This document shows, in pieces, positions 49,510 to 59,869 of a stretch of DNA of 64,000 nucleotides. Source of the DNA: Clitoria ternatea. Its lineage: Eukaryota > Streptophyta > Magnoliopsida > Fabales > Fabaceae. The first letter of the stretch is position 1. Each line of letters opens with the position of its first letter. The stretch covers positions 21,374,001 to 21,438,000 of the forward strand of contig CM075673.1 in the NCBI GenBank assembly GCA_037962975.1, given 5' to 3'. The notes under the pieces were generated by a model that worked only from the letters and a program-made list of their open reading frames with translations, made no database searches and was not told where the DNA came from. The position numbers and the translations under genes are program-made.

Positions 49510-50340
49510 TGGTGCAGCATATAGCTGTGACACCGATTCATCCTGCAAGAAATTGGTTAAACCTTTGAGGCGGTATGGTGCAGCATATAGCTGTGACACC
49601 AATTCATCCTGCAAAAAATTGGTTAGACCTTTGAGGCGGTATGGTGCAGCATATAGCTGTGACACCAATTCATCCTGCAAAAAATTGGTTAGACCTTTGA
49701 GGCAGTATGGTGCAGCATATAGCTGTGACACCAATTCATCCTGCAAAAAATTGGTTAGACCTTTGAGGCAGTATGGTGCAGCATATAGCTGTGACACCAA
49801 TTCATCCTGCAAAAAATTGGTTAGACCTTTGAGGCGGTATGGTGCAGCATATAGCTGTGACACCAATTCATCCTGCAAAAAATTAGTTAGACCTTTGAGG
49901 CGGTATGGTGCAGCATATAGCTGTGACACCAGTTGTTCCTGCAAGAAATTGATTGTACCTTTAAGGCGGTATGGTGCAGCAAATAGCTGTGACACCAGTT
50001 GTTCCTGCAAGAAATTGATTGCGTTTTGGAGTTAGCGTAGTGCAGCATATAGCTGTGACACCAGCTCTTTCCACAAGAAGCCTGCGGGACCTTGGGGACG
50101 AATTAGTGCAGCATATAGCTGAGACACCAGTTCTTTCCATAGGCAGCCTGCAGGACCTTAGGGTCGGTATGGTGCAGCATATAGCTGAGACACCAATCCT
50201 TTCCCCCCAAGGAGTTTTCTGGACCTTAGGGTCGGTATGGTGCAGCATATAGCTGAGACACCAATCCTTTCCCCCCAAGGAGTTTTCTGTACCTTAGGGT
50301 CGGTATGGTGCAGCATATAGCTGTGACACCAATTCCCCCA
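49510..50340. repeat. 66-bp minisatellite, about 13 copies
   Basis: Unit core TGGTGCAGCATATAGCTG and GACACCAATTCATCC. The 66-base period equals 22 codons and stays open on both strands over the better-kept copies; on the element's sense strand it gives a repeated LVSQLYAAPYRLKG. Copies 9-13 are more diverged. Confidence 0.95.
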
Positions 50341-50570
50341 AGGAGTTTTTGTTGACTCCATTTGCGAAGCGTTGTTGCATGTTGGAGCCGTTGTCTTATC
50401 TGCATGGGAATAAATTCTGCCATGGATAATCAATTCAAAGTTAGAGTAAAGATTGAATGCAGGAAAGCATTTAATAATCCATTCAGCGTGATCAATATTG
50501 AGGTCGGATTGAGTCTTCAAAGACTTCCGTCACAAGGATGATGATGGGAATTGTTCGTATCAGCAGTTTT

Positions 50571-51040
50571 ATCGTCGAATCACCTCATAAGTGATTGAGA
50601 TCATCTGTCTTGGGGATGTGTACGATACCAGGAACTACATCGTCAGGTCACATATTAGGTGATTGAGATCATCCGTCCTTGGGGTGTGTATGGCGCCAGG
50701 AGTTACATCGTCAGATCACAGCATGGGTGATTGAGATCATCCGTCCTGGGCAGGTACACCACGTTAGGAGTTACTTCGTCATATCACATAATGGGTGACT
50801 GAGGTTATCCGTTCTGGAAAAGTACACAACGCCAAGAGTTTCATCGTCAGATCACAGATTAAGTGATTGAGATAATCCGCCCTGGAGACATTTTTCAATC
50901 GTAGGAGTACGGATTGTGTGAATGCTTCTCTATTTTCAAAAGCTTCCATCATAAGGATGATGATGGGAATTGTCTGCGCCAGGAGTTACCTCGTCAACTC
51001 ACAGAATATGTGATTGAGGGCATCCGTCCTGGGGAATTGA
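50571..51040. repeat. About 68-bp repeat, five to six copies
   Basis: Core TGATTGAGATCATCCGTCC preceded by CAGGAGTTACATCGTCAGATCAC-like sequence (five units to about 50890, a further partial one near 51000). The same unit occurs in the Tat element's 3' region at 59420-59490 in matching sense. Confidence 0.85.
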
Positions 51041-51414
51041 GTCTTCGACCTGCAGAATAAAAGGTCTTTATTACCTGGGGTTCAGTGTGGCTTTACGGAA
51101 GAACCAGCTTACTACGCCCAGGCTTTAACCGGTGTTGGATTTTTCCCATTCACCATTTTCTTCACCCGGTGTTGGATTTTATCCATTCACCGGTCTTCTA
51201 ATGGGGTTCGGTTTGTGGCCTTTGGAAAAAGACCAGCCCTACAACCCATGTTGCCTCTGAATGGAGTGATTCACCCAGTTGTACCTTCAAAGAGGTTCAT
51301 CGCTAACAACAGATACATTGTTAGGATCATCCGTCCTGAAAGTATCTTGTCACAACAGTGTTGTGCGTCGAGTAAAATCATAAATACAATGGGTGAATCA
51401 GTTAGAGTATTTCA
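51041..51414. other. TR-GAG interior between gag and the arrays
   Basis: Contains a repeated CACCGGTGTTGGATTTT-like stretch (about 51130-51200) but no coding region. Confidence 0.45.
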
Positions 51415-52290
51415 TTAATTATGAATTACAAAAAAGAGAAAGAGAGATGAGTCGAGGTTATGACTCATTAGACCTTCTTGGTAAAAACCTGATCTGGATC
51501 TGCTCTTATCACCCCATTGTAACGTTGGGGATTTCTTTCTTGCTGCTGTTGCTTCCAAGGGCATTTCAATGCTCACATACTTGGATGCTTTCCTCTTGAA
51601 TTCTTCGAAATTCACTGGAGGATTCTTTGCCAATGACATGGCAAAAGCAGAGCTTGGTTGCAAAGCTTCTATTGCTATATGCAATTGAAATGCTTCTGCC
51701 AAGTTTGGAGCAGCAGCTGCTTCCATGTGAAACCTCTTCAAGAAGTCCTTGGGAGTTTCATGCTCCCCCTGCCTAATCTGAGCCAAGGTATGAGATGTTC
51801 TGGGAGTATCATTGGAGATGACAAAGTGGTCAACAGACGCTGTTGCCATTCCTTCTCATGAGTTAATGGAACCTGATGGTCCATGGAACCTGATGGTCGC
51901 TTGCTGAACCAGCTAAGGGCATTATCAACAAGAGTCCGAGGGAACATCCTGCACATGACATCTTCATCTGCCCCCAGGTACATGGCTTCCCTTCGACTAT
52001 GGGATATTTGAATACTGGGGTAGAGGATTTTTCTCCCTCGGTTGTGTGATGTGTTCCCTTGATCAGAGACATGACTCTCTCCTCCACGTTCTTTCTTTCG
52101 CGTTTTATTTCCATCAGTTCCTCCCTCAGCTTTCTTATCATCTCACCCTTTAGATTTGGTGTTGAAACCTGCACCATTCTTCTTGAACTTTACACAGGCG
52201 ACTCGAGAGCTAAGTGCCTGTTCACTGGTTGTTTCTGGGCAGTGATGTCTTCTACGTGCCCATCTGGTTGGTTTCTCCCATTGCCTTTCA
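51415..52290 (-). pseudogene. gag: Gag remnant of the TR-GAG element
   Basis: Clearly related to the Tat gag at 44381. Segments in order on the minus strand: a DGHVEDIT stretch and LESPV ending in a stop near 52195; KGEMIRKLREELMEIKRER around 52140; then MYLGADEDVMCRMFPRTL near 51980; and SIEMPLEATAARKK near 51530. Between the second and third segments roughly 80 residues of the Tat protein are missing and the frame shifts. The last segment is open for 144 codons and ends about 30 codons after the point where the solo LTR interrupted the Tat copy. It cannot make a full Gag, so the element must have moved with proteins supplied in trans. Confidence 0.85.
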
Positions 52291-52340
52291 CAATAAGAGA
52301 CCAGACTTCTTAAACGAGAGGTGGGAATAACTTTAACGTA

Positions 52341-52358
52341 TCCCACTGGGCGTGCCAA
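52341..52358 (-). other. Primer binding site of the TR-GAG element
   Basis: Minus strand TTGGCACGCCCAGTGGGA directly after the 5' LTR, identical to that of the Tat element. Confidence 0.8.
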
Positions 52359-53407
52359 TGATCCGCCCTTTACGGGGGGTGTAAAGTTATGATCCTGAGA
52401 CAGCTCAATCTGATGATGTAGAGTGTCTTCGTATGATGAGGCGGAGTCTGAACCATACTGGGGCGGAGTGTAACTCGCTCTACGGCGATGTAGTAGTCCG
52501 CCTGGAATTGCCTCCTATGCCTTGACACGGAGTGTAGTATACACTGGGCGGTGTCCCAGTCTGCCTGGAGGAGTCCTCTCAGCCTTGACCCGATTGGGGG
52601 TGGTACCTGCAATCGTTCTCCGACGCTCAAGTCAGTATTTCAGAATACTTTAAGACTTAGAAAGACAGTCAGAGAGAATTATGCAAGTAAGAGAGAGAGT
52701 AAGGTTCAGAAATGGGGGAAGAGCCCCTGTATACCTTTTTGCTGAGGTTTATATACCTGTCACTGGTGCTCCATTATTGGTAGGGCCCATTCCTTGTTTT
52801 CTAGCATAAAGCAAGAAAGACAGTGGGTCCCTGTGTTGTTCACGGGCACCGTTAGTGTAGTAGGTATTTCCACTTACTTGGGAAGCGTGAATGCTTTATT
52901 ATTTTATTGTTATTCCCCTTTATGCGTGACAGCGTGATTCCCATTATTAACCTCTCAAGACAGAGTCAATCTCGTGCCGGGGTTGTGAGTATGGGTTCGC
53001 TATGCAGTATGGGAAGTTCAATATTCCGCCTGTGTTGAGCTTATGGCTTGGCGGAGTAATGTGCATTCTGGCGGCGTTACATGCCTAGGCGGAGTAACAT
53101 GCCTTGGCGGAGTTATGCGCCTTGGCGGAGTTATGCGCCTTGGCGGAGTTATGACCCTTGGCAGGGTAACATGCCTAGGCGGAGTGTCATACCTAGGCGG
53201 AGTGACATGCCTAGGCGGAGTGATGACCCTTGGCAGGGTAACATGCCTAGGCGGAGTGTCATACCTAGGCGGAGTGACATGCCTAGGCGGAGTTACTTGC
53301 CTTGGTTGTCTATACTCCGTATTTGAAGCGTACTTACCTTGTTCGAAATGCTGACCTGGCAAAGCATTAAAGCCATGCTCTTGGGGGCCGGTGTCAGGAC
53401 CGGATCA
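52359..53407 (-). repeat. 5' LTR of the TR-GAG element
   Basis: 1049 bp. On the minus strand it begins TGATCCGGTCCTGACACCGG, similar to the start of the Tat LTR at 43521, and ends GGCGGATCA next to the primer site. Confidence 0.95.
53051..53304. repeat. GGCGGAGT minisatellite in the TR-GAG 5' LTR
   Basis: Same as 47775-48010 plus one extra GGCGGAGTTATGCGCCTT unit, showing change in copy number since insertion. Confidence 0.9.
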
Positions 53408-54348
53408 ATACTGTATGTTCATCTTATACTGTGTGTGAATGTCCGGGTGGTGTATGTTACACTTACTAAGTATGTGAGCCTGTATGATTCTGAGTAAATA
53501 CGAGTTAAGTTAATTCTGTGTAAGGCGTGACGAGTGACCTTCTTCCGATTGAAAGATATTTTGATGATTCTGAGTGGAAGTCAACCGAGTGAATGTTTCC
53601 CCGATTGCTACATTGGCAATACAAATTCGAGTAAGCCTGTAGTAGTAAACTTACTAGAGGGAGAATAAGATCTAGATGATAAGGAGCAGATTTCAGTCTT
53701 GCAAGGTCCTTGTACGTAGAGGAATTTACATGTATTCCGAGTGGCGAGACATTAGAGTATTTCCGAGTGAGTGAAGTTGTACGATTCCTTAAGTAAGATC
53801 TGACTTGGCGAGGAAGCTTTAGTGTGATGTAGACTACATTTACGAGAGATGGGTACGGACAACATTCCCGAGTGAAGGGATTATAGAAGTCAACTTCCGA
53901 GTGAGTCTTAGTTGTGGACCCCTAAGAATAAAATAGGGTGTGAGTGAGAGAATGCACAAGTGAGTCATGAGTATAAGACTTTTTCGAGTGAACCTAGACT
54001 CTAATTCCGAGTGAAGGAAAACCCGAGTGGAGTTACTCGCCTCAGCGACTAAGTGTCCGCTCCAGCGAGTGTGAGTGGAAAGGAAAGTCTTTAATTGGTT
54101 TCGCTTACGCAAATGGTGTTTCGCCTGAGTGAGTTGGGCTGTCTCGCTCAAGCGTGTTGGATCTCGCCTGAGTGAGTGAGCGTTGTGTTGGGGCTCGCTT
54201 AGGCGCTCCTTCTTCCGCTGTTTGCATTAGGATTGGGTTTTATTTCCTTTGCCTTCTTTTATTGTGCCCGGTTCCATTGGTTTTATTTTGGGAAAAATTT
54301 TCCCTTGTTTCGGATTTATTTTTAATTAAGTAAGGATGTTTCACTACT

Positions 54349-55686
54349 GCAGCTAGATTGAAGCCATCAGCACCCTCACAGTAACTGCGGAGAGACAAGG
54401 AAAGGGTAAGGCTAGAGAAGCATGCCCAGAGGGAAGATTTCATGAGTACTTGACCTCAACAGCGGGATAGACGCGTGGCTTCTTTCAGTAACTATGCCCC
54501 GCTGAACTCCAGACATTCTCAAATCTTGAGGGAAGTTGGTTGGCCCACACTCAGTGTTTATAGGATAAGGAAGCCTCCGCCAATGAAAATACCTGGTAAT
54601 TCCTGAAAATATTATGCTTTCCATGAGCAGGTTGGCCATACTACCGATGAATGTAAGGTGTTGAAGAATGCAGTGGAGACCCTCATCAGAGAGGGAAAGC
54701 TGAAACAGTATTTATTCAAAGAGAAATCCTTAGACAAGCCAGACAGGATGGAGAAGAGAGGGAGAGACTGTGATGGCGAGGGCGATAATAGTCGTAATCC
54801 GGTCAGGAGGTTCACAGCCGCTGAGAAACAGAAGGGAGTGGTGATCAGTGAAGGAGCTCAACAAGATGGCATACCTCAGCAGCAAAGGCAAGGTTGGCGT
54901 GAGGTGATTGATATGATTGCTGGAGGATTTACTGGAGGGGGAGCGTCAATCACAGCTCGTAAGAACCACCACCGAATGATCCTATCAGTACAGGGGAAGC
55001 CCAGGGATAACCGCCCTTTCAGGGATGGCATGGCAGCGCCGGTGGTGTCGTTCACAGATGACGATTTTGGCCCAACAATTCCAGGAGGTGATGATGCAGT
55101 AGTTATCATCGTTGTCATAGCCAACAAAGACGTCAAAAGGATCCTTGTCGATCAGGGAAGTTCTTGTGATGTTATTTTTTATAATTGCTTCAAAAGAATG
55201 GACTTTAATGATGCAGATTTGCAACCATATACACAAGAGCTTACAACGTTCAATGGAGTGAAGCAGCCCACCAAGGGGTATCTTGATACCCTCATTTCTT
55301 TTGAGGGCGAACCTGGAGCAAGAACGGTGAAGTCCAGAATCCTGGTGACAGATGTGGAATCTCCTTACAACGGGATTATAGGCCGTCCTACTCTGAACGC
55401 AATGGAAACCATCGTGTCTACCCTGCATCTCCTTATCAAATTCATTGACAAGGACAATGGTGTGTCATCCCTCCGAGGCGATCAAGAGATGGCTAGGTAT
55501 TGCTACAACCTGAGCCTGAATATGGTGAAGATGGAAGCGTTTAACAAGAAGAGGAAGTTGAATAGCGGAGGAACAATGGCTGGGTCTGTTAGTTTGATCG
55601 ATCTTGATCCTAAAGCGGAGCTGAAGATCGACCCTCTCAATCCCTTAAATCCCACGTGGATAAAGGTTCCAGGGACGTCGTCTTAG
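54349..55686 (+). pseudogene. Gag C-terminus and aspartic protease of the Tat-lineage element
   Basis: Continues the gag frame after the CTACT duplication (AARLKPSAPSQ, then a TAA). Stops also lie near 54440 and 54600. The zinc-knuckle region reads YYAFHEQVGHTTDEC, in which the first expected Cys is Tyr. From 54658 the frame is open to 55686. The retropepsin has ILVDQGSSCDVIF at about 55142-55180 and YNGIIGRPTLN near 55370; VDQGSS in place of the common DTGSS is usual in the Tat group, so it is not damage. The protein would process the Gag-Pol polyprotein. The frame changes before the RT. Confidence 0.88.
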
Positions 55687-57070
55687 GGGATTCCCCAGAA
55701 AAGGTCACACACATTAACGATAAGCTGGAGTCTATTATAGAGCAGCACCTGTTAGCACTCCTCCAGGAATTCAAAGACCTTTTTACATGGACTGCTGCCG
55801 ACATGCCTAGGATGGACCCTGATTTCTGCTGCCATAAATTATCTGTCTATCCAGAGACAAGGCCGGTTGCCCAGAAGAAGAGAAGATTGGGACCGGAAAA
55901 ATAGAAGGCAGCTTGTGAGCAGACGGAGGAGTTGTTGAAGGCCGGATTTATTAGGGAGGTCTGATATTCTTTTTGGCTTTCCAATGTGGTGATGGTACAG
56001 CAGGCCAACGGCAAGTGGAGAATATGCACTGACTATGTAGACCTACACCGTTGTTGCCTGAAGGACCCATATCCGCTCCCAAATATTGATCGTATGGTGG
56101 ACGGTTCGTCTGGTTACCAGTACCTCAGTTTTATAGATGCTTATTCAGGGTACAACCAGATTCTGATGTGGGAGAAGGACCGAGAAAAAATAGCTTTTAT
56201 CAATGACTGCGGTGTCTTCTGCCACACCGTCATGCCCTTCGGTTTGAAGAACGCTGGGGCCACCTACCAGCGTATGATTAACAAGGTGTTCGAAGGCATG
56301 CATACCAAACTGGTGGAGGTGTACATCAACGATATCATTGCCAAGACTCCGGCTGGAGGTGATCATGTTGAGGACCTGCGTCAGGTATTTGCACGCTTAA
56401 GACAATATAACATGAGGCTGAACCCATTGAAATGTACTTTTGCTGTCCCTGCTGTGAAGTTTTTAAGATTCATGTTGACGTAACGAGGCATTGAAGCTAA
56501 TCCAGGGAAATATCGAGCGATATTGGACATGCAGAGTTTGAAGAACTTGAGGGAGGTGCAATAAGCTGCCTCAATTCATGCCCAAGATGGCGTATAGATC
56601 CCTTCTTCTGTATAAAGTGCTAAAGAAGTCTAAGAAGTTTGAGTGGGGACAGGAGCAAGAGCAAGCATTCCAGGAACTCAAGGAAGTGTTGTCAAGTCCT
56701 CCGATCTTGGTAAAACCAGACCCTAGTGAATCCCTCATTTTGTACTTGGCGATTTCAGATGAAGCCTTGGGCGTAGCATTGGTCAAGGAAACCCTAGAGG
56801 GGCAGAGGCCAGTGTATTTCACCAGCAAGACATTGCAGGGAGCAGAGAGCAGATACCAGAAGATAGAGAAGGTTGCTCTCGTAGTTATTTGGGCTTCGTG
56901 ACGATTGAGGCCGTACTTCCATGCACATCCAATTCTGGTAAGAACGGATTTGCCACTCCGTTCCGTGCTTAGCAAGCCGGACCTCGCTGGGAGGATGATC
57001 AAATGGTCTATCGAGCTTTCTGAGTTTGAAATTTCTTATGAACCACGAGGAGCCATTAAAGCCTAAGTCC
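55687..57070 (+). pseudogene. Reverse transcriptase and first RNase H of the Tat-lineage element
   Basis: RT blocks are clear: KWRICTDYVDLHRCCLKDPY near 56010-56070, FIDAYSGYNQI near 56135, MPFGLKNAGATYQRMINKVF near 56230-56295, and YIND at 56322-56333 where the active site is normally YxDD; the first Asp is Asn (AAC), which should abolish activity. RNase H follows from 56578 (FEWGQEQEQAF, ILYLAISDEALGVAL). Stops lie near 55902, 55964, 56480 and 56900, and a small deletion with frame change near 56560 joins RT to RNase H. Together these would copy RNA to DNA and remove the RNA strand. Confidence 0.9.
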
Positions 57071-57090
57071 TGGCTGATTTTATTGTAGAA

Positions 57091-57490
57091 ATGACAGGGG
57101 CAGATCCGGCCACACCTCGCGCCCACTGGACCATTTATGTAGATGGGTCATTGAATAGTAAAGGTTATGGAGCTGGTGTTGTTGTGGAGAGTGATGACGG
57201 TATGCACATAGAGATCTCTCTTCGATTTAATTTTAAAACCTCCAACAACCAAGCTGAATATGAAGCATGTCTGGCCAGACTCCGAGCGGCAATTGATATT
57301 GGCGCAACAGAGATGACATTGTGCAGCGATTTACAGCTAGTGATATCGCAGATTCAAGGTGAATACCAGGTTCGTGAGCCTTAACTTCAGCTATATTTGA
57401 ATTGTGTGAATGAGTTGAAAGGAAGATTCAATATGTTGGAGTTTAAGCATGTACCAAGAGAAGAAAATACTAGAGCAGATATTCTATCGA
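57091..57490 (+). pseudogene. Second RNase H domain (aRNH) of the Tat-lineage element
   Basis: WTIYVDGSLNSKGYGAGVVV, then SNNQAEYEACLARLRAA and LCSDLQLVISQIQGEYQV, ending in HVPREENTRADILSRLA. This is the classic cellular-type RNase H fold with the D-E-D set visible (VDGS, AEYEA, CSDLQ and RADILS). A second RNase H behind the first is a marker of the Tat lineage. One TAA at 57382-57384 interrupts it. Confidence 0.88.
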
Positions 57491-58817
57491 GGCTTGCAAG
57501 TACGAAACAGCCTGGCAGTACAATAACAGTGGTCCAGAGTACGTTGACATCACCCAGCATTCCCTTGTTCTTTTCTCTGAATGCCATAATGGTTAATGCT
57601 TCCTACGAGAATTCATGGGTTACCCCATATACCCGTTACCTGGCTGATGGACAGCTGCCCACCGATGAGAAGGAGAAGAGAAGAGTAAAAAGCGAATTAA
57701 CATATTTCACTATAGTTGATGGTGATTTCTATAGAAGAGGATTCTCAGTGCCATATCTCCTTTGTTTAAAAGAGAACGAGATACAAGGAGTAATGGAAGA
57801 GGTACACGAGGTGCAATGTGGGCACCATGCCGGAGGAAGAAGCTTAATGAGAAAAATCCTCAGGGCTGGATATTGGTGGCCCACGATGAAACAGGATTCC
57901 ATTGATTTCGTTAAGAGGTGTGATGCTTGCTAGAGAGTTTCTAATCTTCATCACACACCGGCCCATGAACTTTCTTCGTCCGTGGTACCATGGCCTTTCT
58001 ATCAATAGGGCCTGGATATCTTGGGCCCATTCCCAACCGCACCTGGAGGCATTAAGTATCTCATTGTGGGAGTTGATTATTTCACCAAATGGATTGAAGG
58101 GGAGCCAGTAATGCATATCACATCAGCACAGACACGACGCTTTATGTACGAGAATATCATAGCCCGGTTCGGTGTCCCAGGATGGATCGTAACTGACAAC
58201 GGCACCCAGTTCACAGATAGGAAGTTCACAGAGTTGCTTGACGGACTAGGGATAATCCAAATCTTTTCATTTGTTGAACACCCTCAAACGAATAGCCAAG
58301 ATGAGGTAGCCAATAGAGAAGTGTTGAAAGGACTAAAGAAGCGCCTTGGTGAAGCAAAGGGGGGATGGATCGATCAACTATGTCATGTTTTATGGGCATA
58401 TCGTACTACACCCCATTCTTCTACTAATGAGTCTCCATACCGTCTTACTTACGGGGTTGAAGCGATGATTCCTGTGGAGCTCCAGGCAATATCGGCGAGA
58501 GCGGAATATTTTTCTGTGGAGAATTACAGTGCCAATTTGGCATCAGAACTAGATGTTCTCCACGAGTTAAGAGAAGAGGTTTTTGTTAGGGACAAGGCGA
58601 TAAAAGCGAAGGCCGCCCTCCGGTACAACAAATGTGTGCAATACAGAGCTTTCAACACTGGGATCTAGTTTTGAGGAAAGCAAGTGTGGGAAATAAATTT
58701 GCCCATAAAGGAAAATTGGCGCCGACATGGGAAGGCCCTTACAGAGTATCCGAGGTGACTGGAAAAGGATCATACCGGCTAGAAGAGCTCGATGGAACAC
58801 CGATATGTAATAAATAG
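57491..58817 (+). pseudogene. Integrase of the Tat-lineage element
   Basis: The N-terminal zinc finger is HEVQCGHH then CDAC (57810-57930); the catalytic core has VGVDYFTKW, VTDNGTQF and, at the Glu position, NSQDEVANR, followed by LCHVLWAYRTTPHSSTNESPY. TAG stops lie at 57931-57933 and near 58006, and a frameshift near 58665 separates the core from the C-terminal part (LAPTWEGPYRVSEV). The enzyme would insert the DNA copy into the genome. Confidence 0.9.
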
Positions 58818-58829
58818 AACACTCAGAAT

Positions 58830-59869
58830 TTATGCATTTATTACAGCTAGTTGGTAAGACGACATGTACTCTTTTTCCTCACTTGAGTTTTTTACCATCG
58901 GGTTTTCTCAAGAAGGTTTTAACGAGGCATGACCCCAGCTTTGTTTTCTTTGTAATTCACATTCAATTCAATAAAGATCTAATTCATGAATACATTGATT
59001 TCACCTTTTTCTCTCTTGTATTACAATTTATAGCATTGACCGATCTACGAGGCAAAGTTCAAGACGAATGATCCCAATCACCTATTCTGTGGTTGGCGCT
59101 GTAACTCCTCGAGTCAAGAAATAGGTTGTAGGATCAAACCTTTTGTAAAGGTTGTACTGAACCCCACATGAAGACTTGGATTGTAGGACTAAACCGAACT
59201 CTGAGTACGATTAGTAGGATTAGACCGAACACCATTGAAGGCTTGAGTTGTAGGATTAAACCGAACCTCAAAAAATGGGTTGTAGGATCAAACCTTTTGC
59301 GAGGTTGTACCGAACCCCACTCGAAGGCTTGGATTGTAGGAATAAACCGAACTCCAAGTACAACTAGTAGGTTTGGCCGAACGTTGGTGAAGTTGCAATT
59401 GATATCCTTGTAATTGAAATAATTTCCTCAGGACGGATGATCTCAATCATCTATTCTGTGAATTGATGATGTAACTCCTGGCATGGACAATTCCAATCAC
59501 CACTCTTGTGATTGAGGGCTCGATCATCATCTTTGTGATCGAGGCAATTGCTTACAGCAGGATACTTTTATGGGAAATGATTATTCACTTATTATCAGGG
59601 TGGATTAAATCCCTCATTCCTAAGGAGTTAAGGCAATATCTTATAACGGATATTCATCTCCCAATACACTCACACTTGGGGACAATATTCGCATGTTTAA
59701 TTATCTATTTTATCATCTGTTTATCGTAACTAAACTTCAAGTTAAGTGAATAGAATAGTCTAAGCGGATACGGCGGAGGTAAAAGCATGACGTATTTACT
59801 CAAAATATGTTATAGCGGTATATGACTTATAAATATCAGAGTCAGAGGATTGAGAGAAATTTCATTCAT
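58830..59869 (+). repeat. 3' region of the Tat-lineage element with short repeats
   Basis: At 59120-59400 a GTTGTAGGATYAAACC unit recurs about six times with GAACCCCAC or CGAACTC spacers. At 59060-59110 and 59420-59490 lies the GATGATCTCAATCATC / GTAACTCCTGGCATG unit that is also amplified in the TR-GAG element. No coding. Repeats between pol and the 3' LTR are a known habit of Tat/Ogre elements. Confidence 0.75.

Larger units (their letters stand above)
47083..53407 (-). mobile_element. TR-GAG element: gag-only, non-autonomous LTR retrotransposon
   Basis: LTRs at 47083-48113 and 52359-53407 flank 4.2 kb. Target duplication ATACT at 47078-47082 and 53408-53412. The primer site next to the right LTR gives minus orientation. 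A gag remnant follows it; no protease, RT, RNase H or integrase is present. The remaining interior is mostly three minisatellite arrays. Gag-only LTR elements are known in plants as TR-GAG and depend on partner enzymes. Only about eight substitutions and one 18-bp indel were seen between the LTRs, so the insertion is young. Confidence 0.93.
45317..54343 (+). mobile_element. Solo LTR (about 2.7 kb) inserted in gag, itself split by a TR-GAG element
   Basis: Begins TGTAACATCCC and ends GGATGTTTCA. The flanks are CTACT on both sides (45312-45316 and 54344-54348), which proves one insertion event. Removing the nested element leaves about 2.7 kb with no primer site, gag or pol, so this is a solo LTR. 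GTGTATATATATG near 45505 could be its TATA box. The right part (53450-54010) holds many dispersed TTCCGAGTGA motifs. A second copy in opposite orientation starts at 62346. Confidence 0.93.

Noticed and set aside
49507..50035. Long open frames on both strands (160 and 167 codons) as protein genes
   Set aside because: They arise from a 66-bp tandem repeat with a period divisible by three; no start context, no partner domain and no unique sequence. Kept only as a repeat observation.
48331..50340. CRISPR-like look of regularly spaced repeats
   Set aside because: Units are tandem without unique spacers, no cas genes exist and the setting is a plant LTR element.
47083..53407. Interpreting the 1-kb direct repeats as a segmental duplication
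   Set aside because: TG..CA ends, a primer site, a purine tract and the ATACT target duplication show they are LTRs of one element.
55142..55160. VDQGSS in the protease taken as a lost active site
   Set aside because: Gln in place of Thr after the catalytic Asp is common in the Tat lineage, so it is not evidence of damage.
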